Made by a program: the position numbers and the translations under genes | DNA from: Bacillota bacterium | Lineage (GTDB): Bacteria > Bacillota > Clostridia > Lachnospirales > Lachnospiraceae | Direction of reading: 5' to 3' | Length of the DNA stretch: 64,000 bases | NCBI GenBank assembly: GCA_023423045.1 | Contig: JAFAGA010000074.1 | Location: forward strand, 20,486-84,485 | Shown here: piece by piece, positions 35,402 through 44,724 of the stretch | Position numbering within the stretch: position 1 is the first letter of the stretch | Layout of the letters: every line of letters starts with the position of its first letter | Notes under the pieces: generated by a model | The model's input: only the letters and a program-made list of their open reading frames with translations | Databases searched by the model: none | Told to the model about the DNA's origin: nothing

Positions 35402-35889
35402 AGGCCGCCCTCCATCAATTCCTTTTTAGTCAGAAAACGCAGCTCCTTCAATTTGCAATCCAGATTAATGCTGACTGCCTCCAGGTATTTGGCTGCCGTA
35501 TCCTTCTCAAGCTGTGTGATATCCTCCTCATAAAGAAAAACCCTTATTTGAATATTATTATCATATCTTCTTTTATGGTGCATTTCTTTATTTCTGATTT
35601 TGAAATAAGGATGGATATAGGAGATACTCCGGTCAAACACGTTCTTGACAAAAGGGCTGAAGCCCCCGTAACAGCATTTGCTGACAACAATCAGTTCATT
35701 TGTCTTTCCCAGCAATTCTCCCATGTTTTCATAGCCGTCTTTAATGACACACCGGCCCGGCGTCTTTATCCAGCACCCGAAGCATCCGATGCAATTATGA
35801 ATCGTATGGTTATCCGATATTACGCTGGGATCAGATATTCCAGCCAATACCCGCCGCGCCTCCTCCTGGGGCAGATCATGTATAATCAT
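35395..35889 (-). CDS. iron-sulfur flavoprotein-like protein with four-Cys motif
   Basis: About 164 residues. The segment CIGCFGCWIKTPGRC shows a Cys-x2-Cys-x2-Cys-x7-Cys cluster like that of iron-sulfur flavoproteins (4Fe-4S ligand). The usual N-terminal flavin phosphate loop is missing: the protein begins MIIHDLPQEEARRVL. AGGAGG lies six bases before the ATG at 35889; longer frames upstream have no comparable site. Its TAA overlaps the ATG of the next flavodoxin-like gene. Confidence 0.7.
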   Translation of the reverse strand: MIIHDLPQEEARRVLAGISDPSVISDNHTIHNCIGCFGCWIKTPGRCVIKDGYENMGELLGKTNELIVVSKCCYGGFSPFVKNVFDRSISYIHPYFKIRNKEMHHKRRYDNNIQIRVFLYEEDITQLEKDTAAKYLEAVSINLDCKLKELRFLTKKELMEGGLC

Positions 35890-36112
35890 TGACTTCCTCC
35901 TATCCATCATACTTATTTCCTCATTTATCCTATTTTTTATTATATTTATTCTCACATCACAATGGCGGATAACTCCGCTATGATGGACTGCATTCTGTCG
36001 CTTTGCTTCATTCACACTGCTTAATTATACAGCTGCTTAATAAAATATACAATCACCTTCCAAAAAATATACTGCCTGTCAAGCTGCTTTTTCTGGTTTT
36101 TATTTTAATGTA
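35890..36112. other. intergenic stretch without a gene
   Basis: AT-rich sequence between the flavoprotein pair (promoter side) and the fab operon terminator. No promoter match good enough to name, no conserved RNA and no reading frame with a ribosome site. Between the terminator and accA (36153-36280) there are overlapping short G/C-rich hairpins built on a CCGGTAT-type motif, of unknown meaning. Confidence 0.4.
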
Positions 36113-36152
36113 TGTAAAAATAGCCACGAAACAGAACCCGCTTCGCAGCTAT
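36113..36152 (-). terminator. terminator of the fatty-acid synthesis operon
   Basis: On the minus strand ATAGC-TG-CGAA pairs with TTCG-TG-GCTAT (36152 to 36120), followed by a TTTTTA tract. It lies about 130 bases after the accA stop. Confidence 0.75.
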
Positions 36153-36280
36153 CATAGCTTTCTATTTAGACAAACACTTTGAGCATACCAGCGGCTGCTA
36201 TACCGAGCATTCCTGCCGGTATATCTCGCTTTCCTCCTGTATCCTGCCGGCTGCCTTGCAGGCTGTATCATTTTAGCGGA

Positions 36281-37066
36281 CTATATTCTGCGAAACTTCT
36301 GGTAACGGCTCTCTAACAGCTCCTCCGCTTCCATTCCCTGAAGTTTTTCCAAATCTGCCTCAAGGACTGACTTTATGCTGTCGGCTATCTGTCCATAATC
36401 CTTATGGGCTCCTCCCTGGGGCTCCGGAATAATGCCGTCAATAATCTGATACCGGTACAAATCCTGGGCAGTGAGCTTCATATCCTTTGCCGCCTGTTCC
36501 GCCTTGGAGGAATCCTTATAGAGGATGCTGGCAAAACCCTCCGGCGATAAAATTGCATAGATGGAATGCTCCAGCATATACACCCGGTCGGCAACTCCCA
36601 GGGCCAGTGCTCCGCCGCTTCCCCCTTCTGAGATCACCACCGACAGAATCGGTGTCTTCAGCAGCATCATTTGTGCCAAATTCTCAGCGATGGCTTCCCC
36701 TTGTCCCCGTTCCTCCGCTCCCAGCCCGCAAAAGGCTCCCGGAGTGTCGATGAAGCAGATCACCGGGCGGCCAAATTTCTCCGCCTGCTTCATAAGCCGG
36801 AGTGCCTTCCGGTAGCCCTCCGGATGGGGCATGGAGAAATTACGGGTGATATTCTCCTTTGTATTTCTTCCCTTTTGCTGGGCGATTACCGTAACCGGCC
36901 TGCCGCTAAGAAATGCGATGCCCCCTACGATTGCACGATCCTCTCCATAATAGCGGTCGCCATGCAGCTCCAAAAACCCGTCAAAAATACGCTCTATATA
37001 ATCCATTCCCGTCGGCCGAACCGGCATCCGGGCTAATTTTACCGTCTCCCAAGGTGTAATAGCCAT
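36281..37066 (-). CDS. accA: acetyl-CoA carboxylase carboxyltransferase subunit alpha
   Basis: About 261 residues. The carboxyltransferase crotonase-like core is visible in PVTVIAQQKGRNTKENI, FIDTPGAFCGLGAEERGQGE and ISEGGSGGALALGVADRVYM. With AccD it transfers CO2 from carboxybiotin to acetyl-CoA. AGAGGAG precedes the ATG at 37066; an earlier frame start would overlap accD and has no ribosome site. Slightly shorter than the 310-320 residues of Escherichia coli AccA, as is common in Clostridia. Last gene of the fab operon. Confidence 0.95.
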   Translation of the reverse strand: MAITPWETVKLARMPVRPTGMDYIERIFDGFLELHGDRYYGEDRAIVGGIAFLSGRPVTVIAQQKGRNTKENITRNFSMPHPEGYRKALRLMKQAEKFGRPVICFIDTPGAFCGLGAEERGQGEAIAENLAQMMLLKTPILSVVISEGGSGGALALGVADRVYMLEHSIYAILSPEGFASILYKDSSKAEQAAKDMKLTAQDLYRYQIIDGIIPEPQGGAHKDYGQIADSIKSVLEADLEKLQGMEAEELLESRYQKFRRI

Positions 37067-37125
37067 GATTTCTCCTCTCTGCGTACAAAATACACATATT
37101 GGAATGCAAATATACAAAAACATGC

Positions 37126-38007
37126 TTACTTCGCATGTAATTTCAATATCCTTCCCAGGGTGTTCCTTAATTGGTCTCTGGGCACAATCTGATCCACAAA
37201 GCCGTGTTCCAGCAGGAACTCCGCTCTCTGAAATCCTTCCGGCAGCTTCTGCCCGATGGTCTGTTCAATTACCCTGGGCCCTGCAAATCCAATCAAGGCT
37301 CCAGGCTCCGCCAAAATGATATCCCCCAGCATGGCAAAGCTGGCAGTAACACCTCCGGTAGTAGGATCCGTGAGCACTACTACATAAAGAAGCCCCGCTT
37401 CACTATGCTTTGCTGCCGCCGCACTGACCTTCGCCATCTGCATCAGAGAAAAGATTCCCTCCTGCATTCTGGCTCCGCCGGAGGCGGTGAACACGATGAC
37501 CGGAAGTCTCTCTTTGGTTGCCCGCTCAAACAGGCGTGTCAGCTTCTCACCGACGGTCGTTCCCATACTCCCCATGAAGAAGGAGGAGTCCATCACACCC
37601 AGCATGACGCTGGAGCCTTCAATCTTGCCAAGTCCGGTTACCACTCCGTCTACCAGGCCGGTCTGAGCTCTGGTCTTCTCCAATTTCTGTGCATAGCCCG
37701 GAAAATCCAGGGGATCCCTGGTGCCCATTCCGGCATCGAATTCCAGGAACTCACCCTCATCCATAACAAGGTCAATACGTTCTTTTGCAGACAGCTTAAA
37801 ATTATAGCCGCATTCATCACAGCGCTTATAATTCTTTACCAGCAGCTTTGTATAAATAACCTTCCCGCAGCCCGGGCATTTGATCATAAGGCCTTCGGGA
37901 ATACCCGGGCGCACGTCTTCCGCCTGGCTCCCCTCCATGTCCTGAGGCCGGGCCCGGTATATGTTAGAGGTTGCATATTTCTTTGCCTTAAATGGATTCC
38001 TGTTCAT
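37126..38007 (-). CDS. accD: acetyl-CoA carboxylase carboxyltransferase subunit beta
   Basis: 293 residues. The N-terminal zinc finger is CPGC...CDEC (about residues 44-66), followed by the crotonase-like core with TASGGARMQEGIFSLMQMAK and LTDPTTGGVTASFAMLGD. It forms the carboxyltransferase with AccA. Its ribosome site lies at the accC stop, three bases away. Confidence 0.95.
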   Translation of the reverse strand: MNRNPFKAKKYATSNIYRARPQDMEGSQAEDVRPGIPEGLMIKCPGCGKVIYTKLLVKNYKRCDECGYNFKLSAKERIDLVMDEGEFLEFDAGMGTRDPLDFPGYAQKLEKTRAQTGLVDGVVTGLGKIEGSSVMLGVMDSSFFMGSMGTTVGEKLTRLFERATKERLPVIVFTASGGARMQEGIFSLMQMAKVSAAAAKHSEAGLLYVVVLTDPTTGGVTASFAMLGDIILAEPGALIGFAGPRVIEQTIGQKLPEGFQRAEFLLEHGFVDQIVPRDQLRNTLGRILKLHAK

Positions 38008-38010
38008 AAA

Positions 38011-39345
38011 TTATTTTCCCTCAATTAGTCCGGTATGATAGTTACCGGAGATGATTTCTTCTCTTTCCAAAAGCTCATACTGATATTCCACATTGGTATG
38101 AATTCCGTCAATAATTAGCTCCGACAGGGCACGCTTCATCCTTTGAAGAGCCTCCCCCCGGTCTTCGCCGTATGCAATCACCTTAGCCAGCATGGAATCG
38201 TAGCAGGAGGGCACCAGATACCCGGGATAAAGAGCGCTGTCAACACGCACTCCAAAGCCGCCGGGGAACAGCACATTCTCAACCCGTCCGGGACAGGGCA
38301 TAAAATTCTTCTCCGGGTCCTCTGCGTTGATTCTGCACTCAATGGCATGACCCCGAAATTCTATATTCTCCTGGCGGTAGGGCATCTCCTCGCCGCAGGC
38401 AATTCTGATCTGGGCCTTTATCATATCAATACCGGTTACCATCTCTGTCACAGGATGCTCTACCTGAATCCGGGTATTCATCTCCATAAAATAATAATTC
38501 CCCTGTCCATCCAGCAAGAATTCAATGGTTCCGGCATTGACATAGCCGGTAGCCTTAGCTGCCTTCACCGCGGCACTCCCCATCCGTTCTCTCAGCTCCG
38601 GGGTCATAATTGCGGATGGAGATTCCTCAATCATCTTCTGGTTTCTTCTTTGAACCGAGCAGTCCCGCTCTCCCAGGTGAACCGCGTTCCCATGATTGTC
38701 TGCCAGTATCTGAAACTCTATGTGCTTGGGGTGAACAATCAGCTTCTCGATATATACCTGATCATCCCCAAAAGCTGCCTTCGCTTCCGCCTTTGCGGAA
38801 TTGTAAGCCTTCTCCAGTTCCTCTGCTGCGAACACCGCTCTCATGCCCTTTCCTCCGCCACCGGATGAGGCCTTAATCATCACCGGGTAGCCCATCTCCT
38901 CGGCCAGCTTAAGGGCATCCTCTGCAAGAGCCACTTCCCCTTCCGATCCCGGAACTACGGGAACGCCGGCCTTTTGCATAGTTTCCCTGGCCTTGGATTT
39001 ATTCCCCAAGAGGTCAATGGTATCCGCCTTGGGGCCGATGAAGGTTATATGGCAGTCCTCGCACATTCTGGCAAAGGAGCTGTTCTCGGATAAAAATCCA
39101 AAACCCGGATGAATCGCAGTAGCACCGGTCAATACGGTGGCGCTGATTATATTCTGAATGTTAAGATAACTGTCCTTGGATTTGGCGGGACCGATACACA
39201 CCGCTTCATCTGCCAGCATGACATGGAGAGCCTCCCGGTCTGCTTCCGAATAGACAGCCACCGTTTCAATCCCCATTTCCTTGCAGGCTCGGATGATTCT
39301 GACCGCAATCTCACCACGGTTTGCTATTAAGATCTTCTTAAACAT
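38011..39345 (-). CDS. accC: biotin carboxylase subunit of acetyl-CoA carboxylase
   Basis: 444 residues. ATP-grasp biotin carboxylase with MFKKILIANRGEIAVRIIRA, HPGFGFLSEN, the glycine-rich SSGGGGKGMRAV loop and EMNTRIQVEHPVTEM. It carboxylates the biotin on AccB using ATP and bicarbonate. AAGGAG precedes the ATG at 39345, preferred over a longer frame. Confidence 0.96.
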   Translation of the reverse strand: MFKKILIANRGEIAVRIIRACKEMGIETVAVYSEADREALHVMLADEAVCIGPAKSKDSYLNIQNIISATVLTGATAIHPGFGFLSENSSFARMCEDCHITFIGPKADTIDLLGNKSKARETMQKAGVPVVPGSEGEVALAEDALKLAEEMGYPVMIKASSGGGGKGMRAVFAAEELEKAYNSAKAEAKAAFGDDQVYIEKLIVHPKHIEFQILADNHGNAVHLGERDCSVQRRNQKMIEESPSAIMTPELRERMGSAAVKAAKATGYVNAGTIEFLLDGQGNYYFMEMNTRIQVEHPVTEMVTGIDMIKAQIRIACGEEMPYRQENIEFRGHAIECRINAEDPEKNFMPCPGRVENVLFPGGFGVRVDSALYPGYLVPSCYDSMLAKVIAYGEDRGEALQRMKRALSELIIDGIHTNVEYQYELLEREEIISGNYHTGLIEGK

Positions 39346-39437
39346 CCCATTTCTCCTTATTCTGTCCTGGTACATCATCCATCGGATAAACCGACGTATT
39401 GCTTGTAAACGATGCACTGTTTACTTTCCGTTTTGCG

Positions 39438-39863
39438 CTATTCCCCGATGGAGAAGGTCAGCACAGCTTCCACGGCAACCTTATCCTCCACACGGGCTAC
39501 TGCGGTTCCGACACCGAAGCTTCCCTTGCTTTTGGTAATCTCAACCTCCAGTATCAACACATCGCCCGGCACCACCTGGCGTTTGAATTTCACCCGGTCC
39601 ATTCCTGCAAAATACACTATTTTACCTTCATTGCCCGCTACGGTAAGCATACAGACCGCTCCGGTCTGTGCCAGGGCTTCCAAAATCAGTACCCCCGGCA
39701 TAACCGCCTTTCCGGGGAAATGTCCCTGGAAAAAAGGCTCGTTCATGGTAACACATTTCCTTCCGACTGCCCGCTTTCCCGGCTTCAGCTCCTCCACACG
39801 GTCCAATAATAAAAAGGGCGTACGATGAGGCAGTATCTTTTGTATCTCATCAATATTTAACAT
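39438..39863 (-). CDS. fabZ: 3-hydroxyacyl-ACP dehydratase
   Basis: About 141 residues, hot-dog fold. HRTPFLLLDRV and GHFPGKAVMPGVLILEALAQ carry the catalytic His and Glu. It dehydrates 3-hydroxyacyl-ACP to trans-2-enoyl-ACP. GGAGG sits five bases before the ATG at 39863. Confidence 0.95.
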   Translation of the reverse strand: MLNIDEIQKILPHRTPFLLLDRVEELKPGKRAVGRKCVTMNEPFFQGHFPGKAVMPGVLILEALAQTGAVCMLTVAGNEGKIVYFAGMDRVKFKRQVVPGDVLILEVEITKSKGSFGVGTAVARVEDKVAVEAVLTFSIGE

Positions 39864-39890
39864 CGTTACCTCCACTCCAAAGGACAGCTT

Positions 39891-40397
39891 CTATTGAATC
39901 AAAAACAGCGGCTGTCCAAATTCCACCATCTCTTCGTTCTTCACCAGAACCTCAACAATCTCTCCGTCGAATTCGCTCTCTATTTCATTCAGCAGCTTCA
40001 TCGCTTCGATAATGCAAAGTGTCTGCCCTTTCTTCACCCGGTCGCCAACCTTTACAAAAGGTGCTTTATCCGGAGAAGGCTGTGTATAGAAGGTCCCCAC
40101 CATGGGAGATACCTGCTTGCTAAGATTTGCATCTGCCGCAGGAGTTTCCTCTGTTCCTGACGATACCGCTATGGACGCCGATGCAACTGCTGCTGCATTC
40201 ACTGTCTCCGCGGCTGCCGGTGCTGCGGGCTGTACCGCTGTCGGCATCATATTTGGTATGAGTGTCTGAACCGGTACCGGAACATTCATCGGTGTTTTCT
40301 CCAGACAGATGCGAACTCCATCTTCCTCAATCTCAAGTCTTGTTAAATCTGTATGGTTCATTTCCTTCATCAGGTTGATGATCGATTTATAATCCAT
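39891..40397 (-). CDS. accB: biotin carboxyl carrier protein
   Basis: About 168 residues: an N-terminal helical segment, an Ala/Pro-rich flexible linker (about residues 50-95), and a C-terminal biotinyl domain with the modified Lys in IIEAMKLLNE (the AMKL variant of AMKM). It carries CO2 between AccC and AccA/D. GGAG lies six bases before the ATG at 40397. Confidence 0.94.
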   Translation of the reverse strand: MDYKSIINLMKEMNHTDLTRLEIEEDGVRICLEKTPMNVPVPVQTLIPNMMPTAVQPAAPAAAETVNAAAVASASIAVSSGTEETPAADANLSKQVSPMVGTFYTQPSPDKAPFVKVGDRVKKGQTLCIIEAMKLLNEIESEFDGEIVEVLVKNEEMVEFGQPLFLIQ

Positions 40398-40455
40398 GCT
40401 AATCTCCATTCTGCCAAAATGCCGGAAATCCGGGCATCAGCACAATATCTTTCTT

Positions 40456-41694
40456 CTATTCCTCTATCCTTTTGAATACCAAAGTTGCGTTATGCCCGCC
40501 AAAGCCCAGGGAATTGGACATTGTGCAGGTAAGCTTTGCGCTTCGCCCTGCATTGGCTACATAGTCAAGATCACATTCCTCGTCCGGGAGCTGATACCCA
40601 ATGGTAGGCGGGATAAAGCTGTTCTCCATCGCCTTGATGCAGATCACCGCTTCCACCGCTCCCGCGGCTCCAAGAAGGTGTCCGATCATGGATTTGGTGG
40701 AACTTACAGGGGTCCGGGATGCTGCTTCACCCATGGCCAGCTTGATCGCCGCCGTCTCGATCCGGTCATTGGTAGGGGTGCTGGTGCCGTGAGCATTAAT
40801 ATAAGATACTTCTTCCGGAGTGACATCCGCCTCCTCCATCGCCAGCTTCATCGCTTTGGCTCCGCCCTCTCCGTCCGGTGACGGTGCGGTGATATGATAA
40901 GCGTCGCAGGTGGAACCATAGCCTGCCACCTCCGCATAAATCCTTGCTCCGCGCTTCTTCGCATGCTCGTATTCCTCTAACAGCAGAATACCCGCTCCCT
41001 CCCCAATCACAAAGCCATCCCTTTCCTTATCAAAGGGGATCGAAGCTCTCTGAGGATTATTGCTGGTCGAAAGCGCCGTCAGAGCGGAGAAACCCGCTAC
41101 TCCCAAAGGAGTGATGGCTGCTTCGGTACCTCCTGCCAGAATCACATCGGAATAACCGTGCTTAATGCTGCGAAAGGCCTCTCCGATACTGTGGCTGCCG
41201 GTGGCACAGGCAGTTACCACATTGGTACAGGTTCCTTTGGCACCGTACTGAATCGCCAGATTGCCTGCTGCCATATTGGTGATTGTCATCGGGATAAACA
41301 ACGGATTGATGCGCCTCGGTCCCTTCTCCAGAAGAGTTTTGCTCTCCTTCTCAATCAGCCCGAGGCTTCCGATGCCGGAGCCTACAATCACGCCAAAACG
41401 GTCCCTGTCGATGCTATCCAGGTCAATCCCGGAATCTTCGATTGCCTCCCTGGCTGCGGCTACCGCAAATTGGGAGAAGCGGTCCATACGCCTTGCATCC
41501 TTGGCATCCATATAATTCTTAGGTTCAAAGTCCTTCACCTGGGCCGCCAGCTTCACCTGAAAGCCTTCCGTATCAAAGGTTTTTATAAAATCAATACCGC
41601 ATATTCCATCCTGTATATTCTTAAAAAACTCTGGAACGCTATTGCCAATGGGGGTAATAGCACCCATTCCTGTCACAACGACTCTGCGATTCAT
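40456..41694 (-). CDS. fabF: beta-ketoacyl-ACP synthase II
   Basis: 412 residues with the condensing-enzyme triad: Cys in VTACATGSHSIGEA, His in NAHGTSTPTND and His in SMIGHLLGAAGAVEAV. It elongates acyl-ACP with malonyl-ACP. GGAGG is five bases before the ATG at 41694, just after a small TGGTGC/GCACCA hairpin that recurs upstream of fabK. Confidence 0.96.
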   Translation of the reverse strand: MNRRVVVTGMGAITPIGNSVPEFFKNIQDGICGIDFIKTFDTEGFQVKLAAQVKDFEPKNYMDAKDARRMDRFSQFAVAAAREAIEDSGIDLDSIDRDRFGVIVGSGIGSLGLIEKESKTLLEKGPRRINPLFIPMTITNMAAGNLAIQYGAKGTCTNVVTACATGSHSIGEAFRSIKHGYSDVILAGGTEAAITPLGVAGFSALTALSTSNNPQRASIPFDKERDGFVIGEGAGILLLEEYEHAKKRGARIYAEVAGYGSTCDAYHITAPSPDGEGGAKAMKLAMEEADVTPEEVSYINAHGTSTPTNDRIETAAIKLAMGEAASRTPVSSTKSMIGHLLGAAGAVEAVICIKAMENSFIPPTIGYQLPDEECDLDYVANAGRSAKLTCTMSNSLGFGGHNATLVFKRIEE

Positions 41695-41764
41695 ATTTTC
41701 CTCCATTATGGTGCCATGCACCATCACAAAATCTTATATCAGCTCCAATCAAAGGGAGTGTATA

Positions 41765-42505
41765 TTACATCACAAGGCCTCCATCCACCTGAAGCACCTG
41801 GCCGGTAATATAATTTGCCGCCTCGGAGGCCAGAAAGCTCACCGCTCCTGCCACTTCCCCAGCAGCACCATAACGCTTCAGCGGAATACTTGCAATGGTT
41901 GCTTCCTTAATCCGCTCCGACAATCCCTCCGTCATATCCGTTTCAATAAAGCCGGGGGCCACCGCATTCACTGTGATTCCCCGTGATGCCAGCTCTCTGG
42001 CTGCCGCCTTGGTCATTCCGATGACACCGGCCTTGGAGGCGGCGTAATTTGCCTGCCCCGCGTTGCCGGTCAGCCCCACTACCGAGGATATATTAATAAT
42101 CTTCCCGCTTTTTTGCTTCAGCATAACCGTGGCAGCGTGCTTTGTGCATAAAAAGCTGCCTTTTAAGTTAATGTCAATCACACTGTCAAATTCCTGCTCC
42201 GACATACGCATCAGCAGGTTATCCTTAGTAATACCGGCGTTGTTCACCAATATATCCACTCTTTTGTATTGCTTTACCGCTTCTTCGATCAGCATTTTTG
42301 CTTCCGCATCCTTACTGACATCTGCCTGCACCGCAATCGCCTCTCCGCCGGCACTCCGGATGGCTTCCAGCAGCTCCTCTACCTGAGCCACACTATTCCG
42401 GTAATTTACCACCACCTTGGAGCCATATTCGGCAAATTGCAGAGCGATGGCTCTTCCAATTCCCCTTCCTGCTCCGGTTATTACAGCAACCTTTCCCTTC
42501 AGCAT
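41765..42505 (-). CDS. fabG: 3-oxoacyl-ACP reductase
   Basis: 246-residue short-chain dehydrogenase: NADPH-binding TGAGRGIGRA, NNAG motif, and the Ser-Tyr-Lys triad in ISSVVGLTG and YAASKAGV. It reduces 3-ketoacyl-ACP. It starts at 42505, 16 bases after the fabD stop; longer starts would overlap fabD. Confidence 0.96.
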   Translation of the reverse strand: MLKGKVAVITGAGRGIGRAIALQFAEYGSKVVVNYRNSVAQVEELLEAIRSAGGEAIAVQADVSKDAEAKMLIEEAVKQYKRVDILVNNAGITKDNLLMRMSEQEFDSVIDINLKGSFLCTKHAATVMLKQKSGKIINISSVVGLTGNAGQANYAASKAGVIGMTKAAARELASRGITVNAVAPGFIETDMTEGLSERIKEATIASIPLKRYGAAGEVAGAVSFLASEAANYITGQVLQVDGGLVM

Positions 42506-42521
42506 TCCGCCCGTTTCCTTT

Positions 42522-43463
42522 CTATTTTCCTGCCTGCAGCGCATTGACTGTGCGCTCAAGGGATGCGATATCCTCTACATTATAGATACCAAGTCCCCGG
42601 TCAATCTTTTTCACAAACCCGGACAGGGTTTTACCCGGCCCTATTTCCACAAAATCCGTCACTCCGTCGGCAATCATTCTGAGAAGCGTCTGCTCCCAGA
42701 GTACGCTGCTCATCACCTGACGGTACAGCAATTCCTTCACCTGATCCGTACCGACGATATAGTCCGCGGTCACATTACAGATCACCGGAATGTCCATTGT
42801 TCCAAGGTACAGGGATTCCATCTCCTGCTTTAAACACTCCGCAGCAGGCTTAAGCATTAAGGTGTGAAAGGGCGCGCTAACCGCAAGGTCTATGGTTTTC
42901 ATCGCTCCCTTTTCCCTGGCAAGCCTGGCAGCCTCATCCACGGCCCTATTCTCTCCTCCGATCACAATCTGGCCCGGGCAGTTGTAATTTGCAGGCTGAA
43001 CAATCCCGAAGGCGGATGCCTCATTGCAAGCCTCTTCTACTTTCTCCCCGGACAGGTTCAATATGGCACACATCTTCCCAACACCCGCAGGTACAGCCTC
43101 CTGCATGAAGCGTCCACGCTTTCTTACCAGCTGGGCTGCCTGAGACAGGGTAAAGATGCCGCTGGCTGTCAATGCGGAATATTCACCAAGGCTCAATCCT
43201 GCAACAATATCCGGCACAAAGCCAAGTTCTCTGATTGCCCGATACGCCGCCAGAGACATCGTTACCACTGCGGGCTGTGTATTCTCGGTAAGCTCCAGTT
43301 CTTCCTTCGTCCCCTCAAATACCAGCTTTGCCACATCATATCCCAGGCTGTCTCCGGCCTCCTCAAAGGTCTGCCTGCAGACAGGATAGGCCTCAACAAG
43401 TTCCTTTCCCATGCCGACGTATTGTGCTCCCTGACCGGCAAATATAAATGCTGTCTTTCCCAT
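42522..43463 (-). CDS. fabD: malonyl-CoA:ACP transacylase
   Basis: 313 residues with FAGQGAQYVGMGKEL, the nucleophile in GLSLGEYSAL and a C-terminal His (VEIGPGKTLSGFVKK region). It loads malonyl groups onto ACP. GGAG is six bases before the ATG at 43463. Confidence 0.96.
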   Translation of the reverse strand: MGKTAFIFAGQGAQYVGMGKELVEAYPVCRQTFEEAGDSLGYDVAKLVFEGTKEELELTENTQPAVVTMSLAAYRAIRELGFVPDIVAGLSLGEYSALTASGIFTLSQAAQLVRKRGRFMQEAVPAGVGKMCAILNLSGEKVEEACNEASAFGIVQPANYNCPGQIVIGGENRAVDEAARLAREKGAMKTIDLAVSAPFHTLMLKPAAECLKQEMESLYLGTMDIPVICNVTADYIVGTDQVKELLYRQVMSSVLWEQTLLRMIADGVTDFVEIGPGKTLSGFVKKIDRGLGIYNVEDIASLERTVNALQAGK

Positions 43464-43503
43464 CGATTTCTCCATTTCCGTTTATTGCAGATGTTCCATT
43501 CCT

Positions 43504-44451
43504 TTATTTCTTCATCCACCATTTGGGACTCAGCAGCTGCTCCGCCTCCCCGAATATTTCCGTGATGATATCCTTACAGCTTTGCTCTTTGTTCACAATA
43601 GCGGCGATCTGGCCAGCCATGACGCTGCCGTATTCCATATCTCCTTGTACCACCGCCTTCGCCAGCGCGCCTACACCTAACTCTTCCAGTTCCTGCACGG
43701 AAGCATTGGCAGCCTCCAATTCGACGAATCTGCGGCTCAGCTTATTCTTCAAGGTTCTGACCGGATGCCCGGTAGAGCGCCCGGTAACCACAGTATCAAT
43801 ATCCTTCGCTCCCAGCACCTTTTGCTTATAATTGGAATGAATCGTACACTCATATGCGGTCAGGAACCGGGTTCCCACCTGCACCGCTTCCGCTCCCAGC
43901 ATAAAGGCTGCTGCAATTCCTCTTCCGTCGGCAATTCCTCCGGCTGCAATCACCGGAACCTCCACCGCATCAACCACCTGGGGCACCAATACCATTGTTG
44001 TGAGTTCACCCACATGACCGCCGGATTCCGTTCCTTCTGCGATTACCGCATCCGCTCCGCTTCGGACCATACGCTTTGCTATGGCAACAGAAGGCACCAC
44101 AGGGATTACCTTAATATCATGAGCCTTCCACATCTCCATGTATTTTCCCGGTGCACCGGCTCCGGTTGTTACGACCTTAACCCCTTCCTCGCATACCATC
44201 CTGGCTAAGTCATCCGCATATTCACTCAGAAGCATAATATTTACAGCGAAAGGCTTCTTCGTAAGTTCTTTTGCTTTTCTGACCTCTGTCCGGATCAAGT
44301 CCGACGGAGCGGTACCTCCGGCTATGATACCCAGGCCTCCTGCCTCCGATACCGCGGAGGCGAGAGAGGCATCCGATATCCGGGCCATTGCGCCTTGAAA
44401 AATCGGATATTCTATATTCAGTAAATCGCATACTCTAGACTGTAACCTCAT
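43504..44451 (-). CDS. fabK: enoyl-ACP reductase II, FMN type
   Basis: 315-residue flavoprotein of the 2-nitropropane-dioxygenase/FabK group: PIFQGAMARISDASLASAVS at the start, AEGTESGGHVGELTTM with the catalytic His, and VIAAGGIADGRGIAAAFMLG for FMN phosphate binding. It completes each elongation cycle and replaces FabI. GGAGGG precedes the ATG at 44451. Confidence 0.95.
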   Translation of the reverse strand: MRLQSRVCDLLNIEYPIFQGAMARISDASLASAVSEAGGLGIIAGGTAPSDLIRTEVRKAKELTKKPFAVNIMLLSEYADDLARMVCEEGVKVVTTGAGAPGKYMEMWKAHDIKVIPVVPSVAIAKRMVRSGADAVIAEGTESGGHVGELTTMVLVPQVVDAVEVPVIAAGGIADGRGIAAAFMLGAEAVQVGTRFLTAYECTIHSNYKQKVLGAKDIDTVVTGRSTGHPVRTLKNKLSRRFVELEAANASVQELEELGVGALAKAVVQGDMEYGSVMAGQIAAIVNKEQSCKDIITEIFGEAEQLLSPKWWMKK

Positions 44452-44481
44452 GTTTCCCTCCATGATGGCGCTTTGCACCAA

Positions 44482-44724
44482 TTATTCCTCCACATTCCTG
44501 CTGTTCAGATATTTCTCAATATCACCGATGGTTGCGATGCTTTCCGTATCCTCAGTGGGTATTTCGATGCCGAACTCCTCCTCCAGGGACATGATAATCT
44601 GGAATAAATCCAGGGAATCCGCATTCAGATCTTCTTTCAGGGAGGTCTCCAGTGCAAGCTCAGCCACATCCACTCCTAATTGTTCTGCAACTACTTCTTT
44701 AATCTTATTCAAATCCATGATCAT
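44482..44724 (-). CDS. acpP: acyl carrier protein
   Basis: 80-residue acidic four-helix carrier with the phosphopantetheine Ser in ADSLDLFQI. GGGGG lies six bases before the ATG at 44724, although ATG codons two either side are possible. It lies between fabK and a 307-base gap before fabH. Confidence 0.95.
   Translation of the reverse strand: MIMDLNKIKEVVAEQLGVDVAELALETSLKEDLNADSLDLFQIIMSLEEEFGIEIPTEDTESIATIGDIEKYLNSRNVEE

Noticed and set aside
37171..38028. 285-residue plus-strand frame over accD
   Set aside because: Antisense shadow of accD. The composition is that of a reverse-frame translation, with no ribosome site.
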